From Bradyrhizobium sp. (GTDB lineage Bacteria; Pseudomonadota; Alphaproteobacteria; Rhizobiales; Xanthobacteraceae), in assembly GCA_013695565.1 (NCBI GenBank), contig JACDAG010000630.1:1-6326 (forward strand): a stretch of DNA of 6,326 bases, in the 5' to 3' direction. The translations under genes and the position numbers were made by a program. Numbering within the stretch: the first letter of the stretch is position 1; each line of letters opens with the position of its first letter. Shown here one piece after another: positions 4,350 to 6,326 of this stretch. The notes under the pieces are model-generated. The model did no database searches, was not told the origin of the DNA, and saw only the letters and a list, made by a program, of their open reading frames with translations.

Positions 4350-6158
4350 ATGGGTATCTTCGGCGCTCTAACGACAGCCGTCGGCGGCCTCCGCTCCCAG
4401 TCGTACGCACTGGAAAACGTCTCGGGCAATATCGCGAACTCGCAGACCACGGCGTTCAAGCGCGTCGACACCAGTTTCCTCGATCTCATTCCGCAGACCT
4501 CATCGACCCAGCAGCTGGCAGGCGGCGTCACGACGCAATCCCGCAGCACCAACTCGGTGCAGGGCGACGTGCAGACGGCCTCGGTTGCGACCTTCATGGC
4601 GATCAATGGCGCCGGCTTCTTCGCGGTGCAAAAGCCCGGCACCTTCACCGACGGCACGCCGGTGTTCGACGGTGTCGATCGTTACACCCGCCGCGGCGAC
4701 TTCCAGATCGACAAGAGCGGCTATCTCGTCAATGGCGCCGGCTATTATCTCGAAGGCGTTCCGATCGATCCGACCACCGGCAACCCGTCGGGCAGTTCGC
4801 CGCAGGTTCTCAAATTCCAGAACGACTTCCTGCCGGCGCAGCAAACCAGCAAGATCGATTACCGCGCCAACCTCGCCTCCTATCCGTTTACGACCAAACA
4901 CGATACGTCGGTTCAGGGATCGGAACTGATCGCGCCGGGATCGTACAGCACCGGACATAATCCGCTGACGCTGGGTACGCCCGCGGCGCCCTATACCGAT
5001 GCATCGACCAGCGGCACCACTCAGAGCAACAAGGCGACGCCGTCGGTGGCAAACACACTCGCGACCCTGCTCAACGGCGCGGCCAACACCGACTCGATAG
5101 CCGCCAATTTTCTCGCGGGCGACACCATTACGGTCGACGGCCAAACCATCACCTTCATGACATCAGGCGCCGCCGGCAACAACCAGATCAACATCGGCGA
5201 CAACATCGGAACCTTGTTGGGTAAAATCGACGCGCTCACGGGAACGGCAGTCTCGTCCGGGATCAACGCCGGCTCGATCACGCTGCACTCCGGCACAACC
5301 GCCGATCTGTCGGTCACAAGTAGCAACAGCACCGCATTCGCAGCGCTCGGCTTCACCGGCACCGCGGTTGCGACGCGCGGCGGCGGCGGCACGGTCGGCA
5401 CCGGACAGGTGGTCGGCAACGACAATTCGACGTTCCTCGACGAGAGCGTCGCGGGCGGCGCGGTGACGACCTACGACGTGTCGGGCGCGCCCGTGAACCT
5501 GCAGTTCCGCTGGGCCAAGACCGACAGTTCCGCGCTCGGTGCGGGGCATACCGACACCTGGAACATGTTCTACCAGGTCAATGCCAACGCAACCGGCACG
5601 CAGGTGGCCTGGCAGAACGTCAACACGAATTTCACCTTCTCTGCCGCCGGACAGATGGCGCCGGCGATCGCGTCGATCACGCTTACCAACGCCGTCGTCA
5701 ACGGCGTGGCGCTGGGCAGCCCTGTCATCAACTTCGGCACCGGTGGCGTGACCCAGTTCGCCGATGCCAACGGCAACGTCCAGGTTAACCAGATCCAGCA
5801 GGACGGTTTCCCGGCCGGTCAGTTGCAGTCGGTCGGCGTCAGCACCAACGGCCGCATCGTCGGCAACTATTCCAACGGCCGCAACCTCGACCTCGCCGAA
5901 ATCTCGATCGCGACCTTCAACGGCACCAACTTCCTCAAGCGCGTCAACGGCGGCGCCTTCGAGGTGACCGACGAATCCGGCGGCGCCTTGTTCGGAAAGT
6001 CCGGCACCATCGTCGGTTCATCGCTGGAAGGGTCCAACACCGACATCGCCGACGAGTTCACCAAGCTGATCATCACCCAGCAGGCCTATTCGGCCAATAC
6101 AAAGGTGATCACGACTGCCAACTCGATGGTCCAGGATCTCCTGAACATGCTGCGGTGA
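4350..6158 (+). CDS. flgE: Flagellar hook protein FlgE, enlarged
   Basis: A 602-residue axial protein that polymerises into the hook, the joint between rod and filament. It is exported by the flagellar type III system, so it has no cleaved signal. The N-terminus carries the basal-body-rod signature: MGIFGALTTAVGGLRSQS, then NVSGNIANSQTTAFKR (23-38). It is followed by FMAINGAGFFAVQ (82-94) and RYTRRGDFQIDKSGYLVN (111-128), the FlgE/F/G core. The C-terminus (LEGSNTDIADEF 559-570, LIITQQAYSANTK 573-585, ITTANSMVQDLLNML 587-601) is the conserved coiled part that pairs with the N-terminus in the D0 domain. Hook proteins are commonly about 400 residues. The excess lies in the exposed middle, including a flagellin-like beta module at about 231-340. 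The start ATG at 4350 has GGAGA seven nt upstream; an ATG at 4345 is out of frame. The gene is driven by the sigma-54 promoter at 4260 and followed 36 bp later by flgK. Confidence 0.95.
   Translation: MGIFGALTTAVGGLRSQSYALENVSGNIANSQTTAFKRVDTSFLDLIPQTSSTQQLAGGVTTQSRSTNSVQGDVQTASVATFMAINGAGFFAVQKPGTFTDGTPVFDGVDRYTRRGDFQIDKSGYLVNGAGYYLEGVPIDPTTGNPSGSSPQVLKFQNDFLPAQQTSKIDYRANLASYPFTTKHDTSVQGSELIAPGSYSTGHNPLTLGTPAAPYTDASTSGTTQSNKATPSVANTLATLLNGAANTDSIAANFLAGDTITVDGQTITFMTSGAAGNNQINIGDNIGTLLGKIDALTGTAVSSGINAGSITLHSGTTADLSVTSSNSTAFAALGFTGTAVATRGGGGTVGTGQVVGNDNSTFLDESVAGGAVTTYDVSGAPVNLQFRWAKTDSSALGAGHTDTWNMFYQVNANATGTQVAWQNVNTNFTFSAAGQMAPAIASITLTNAVVNGVALGSPVINFGTGGVTQFADANGNVQVNQIQQDGFPAGQLQSVGVSTNGRIVGNYSNGRNLDLAEISIATFNGTNFLKRVNGGAFEVTDESGGALFGKSGTIVGSSLEGSNTDIADEFTKLIITQQAYSANTKVITTANSMVQDLLNMLR
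5040..5369 (+). other. Flagellin-like inserted module in the FlgE surface region
   Basis: Residues 231-340 of FlgE read as a self-contained unit: FLAGDTITVDGQTITF (254-269), a helix-like INIGDNIGTLLGKIDALTG (280-298), SITLHSGTTADLSVTSSN (309-326) and FAALGFTG (330-337). This pattern is familiar to me from the variable domain of bradyrhizobial flagellins, possibly the Pfam DUF1522 family (from memory, not searched). It is followed by a glycine run (GGGG, 344-347), a likely hinge. The module would be exposed on the outer hook surface. Boundaries are estimated by eye. Confidence 0.5.
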
Positions 6159-6194
6159 CAGTGGCGAAAGCGACGTAACGACGAGTAACGCCGG

Positions 6195-6326
6195 ATGAGC
6201 ATCAGCCAAGCCCTCAACACAGCATCGTCAGGCCTGCGCGCAACGCAGGCCGGGCTGTCGTTGATCGCCTCCAATGTGGCGAATGCGCAGACGCCCGGCT
6301 ATGTGCGTAAGACTCTGCAACTCGTC
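6195..6326 (+). CDS. flgK: Flagellar hook-associated protein 1 FlgK, 5' part only
   Basis: The first 44 codons of flgK; the frame runs open off the window end. The sequence MSISQALNTASSGLRATQ (1-18) and then LIASNVANAQTPGYVRKT (23-40) is the N-terminal D0 helix with the axial-protein motif (ANxxTPGYxR). In FlgK this packs at the hook-filament junction. FlgE and FlgF/G carry related motifs, but the MSISQALNTASSGL start and the position after flgE are typical of FlgK. The start lies 36 bp after the flgE stop with only a weak ribosome site (an ACGAG about 10 nt upstream) and no terminator or promoter between. It is therefore probably co-transcribed with flgE from the sigma-54 promoter at 4260. 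Confidence 0.88.
   Translation, partial: MSISQALNTASSGLRATQAGLSLIASNVANAQTPGYVRKTLQLV

Noticed and set aside
4500..5144. Minus-strand open frame of 214 codons inside flgE
   Set aside because: It is antisense to conserved FlgE core coding sequence, without a ribosome site or motif.
1..6326. CRISPR array, tRNA, rRNA, insertion sequence, toxin-antitoxin or phage-defence cassette
   Set aside because: No spaced repeat array, cloverleaf, transposase or defence-type domain was found on either strand; the genes are ordinary chromosomal ones.

Overview
The window looks like chromosomal DNA of a GC-rich alphaproteobacterium of the Bradyrhizobium/Rhodopseudomonas type. The grounds are high GC with strong third-position GC bias, the style of the proteins (a MocR-type regulator next to a DUF1127 protein, a UspA of rhizobial type, FlgE and FlgK), and a textbook sigma-54 promoter in front of the hook gene. 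Genus assignment is inference from protein style only.

Layout. The left end (1-414, minus) is the 5' part of a MocR-family (GntR plus aminotransferase) regulator. It is divergent from a 78-residue DUF1127 protein (596-832, plus). The 181 bp between them hold two overlapping face-to-face promoter candidates and four copies of a TTGYACYGAG-like repeat, a likely MocR operator. A perfect 11-bp-arm palindrome (868-889) forms a probable bidirectional terminator between DUF1127 and the convergent universal stress protein gene (910-1335, minus). Next are a SixA-type phosphohistidine phosphatase (1450-2001, minus) and, divergent from it, a FAD-dependent DAO-family oxidoreductase (2097-3593, plus) with an unusual proline/arginine-rich tail. 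An exported methionine sulfoxide reductase B (3659-4159, plus) follows after 65 bp.

The right third is flagellar: flgE, an enlarged hook protein of 602 residues (4350-6158), and the first 44 codons of flgK (6195 to the window end). The 190 bp between msrB and flgE are densely packed. In order they hold two tandem CCCGGCAATTG-type elements resembling Caulobacter ftr (FlbD) sites, the msrB terminator overlapping the second element, an IHF-like site, a perfect -24/-12 sigma-54 promoter and a leader.

How it fits together. The flagellar part reads as a late sigma-54/FlbD-class hook operon (flgE-flgK) whose enhancer lies in the 3' end of the msrB transcription unit. The left part is a set of small stress, regulatory and housekeeping genes with no clear shared pathway. 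I see no mobile element, CRISPR array, tRNA or rRNA, and no obviously new multi-gene system. The most interesting material is regulatory (415-595 and 4160-4349), together with the inserted module in FlgE and the altered active site of MsrB.
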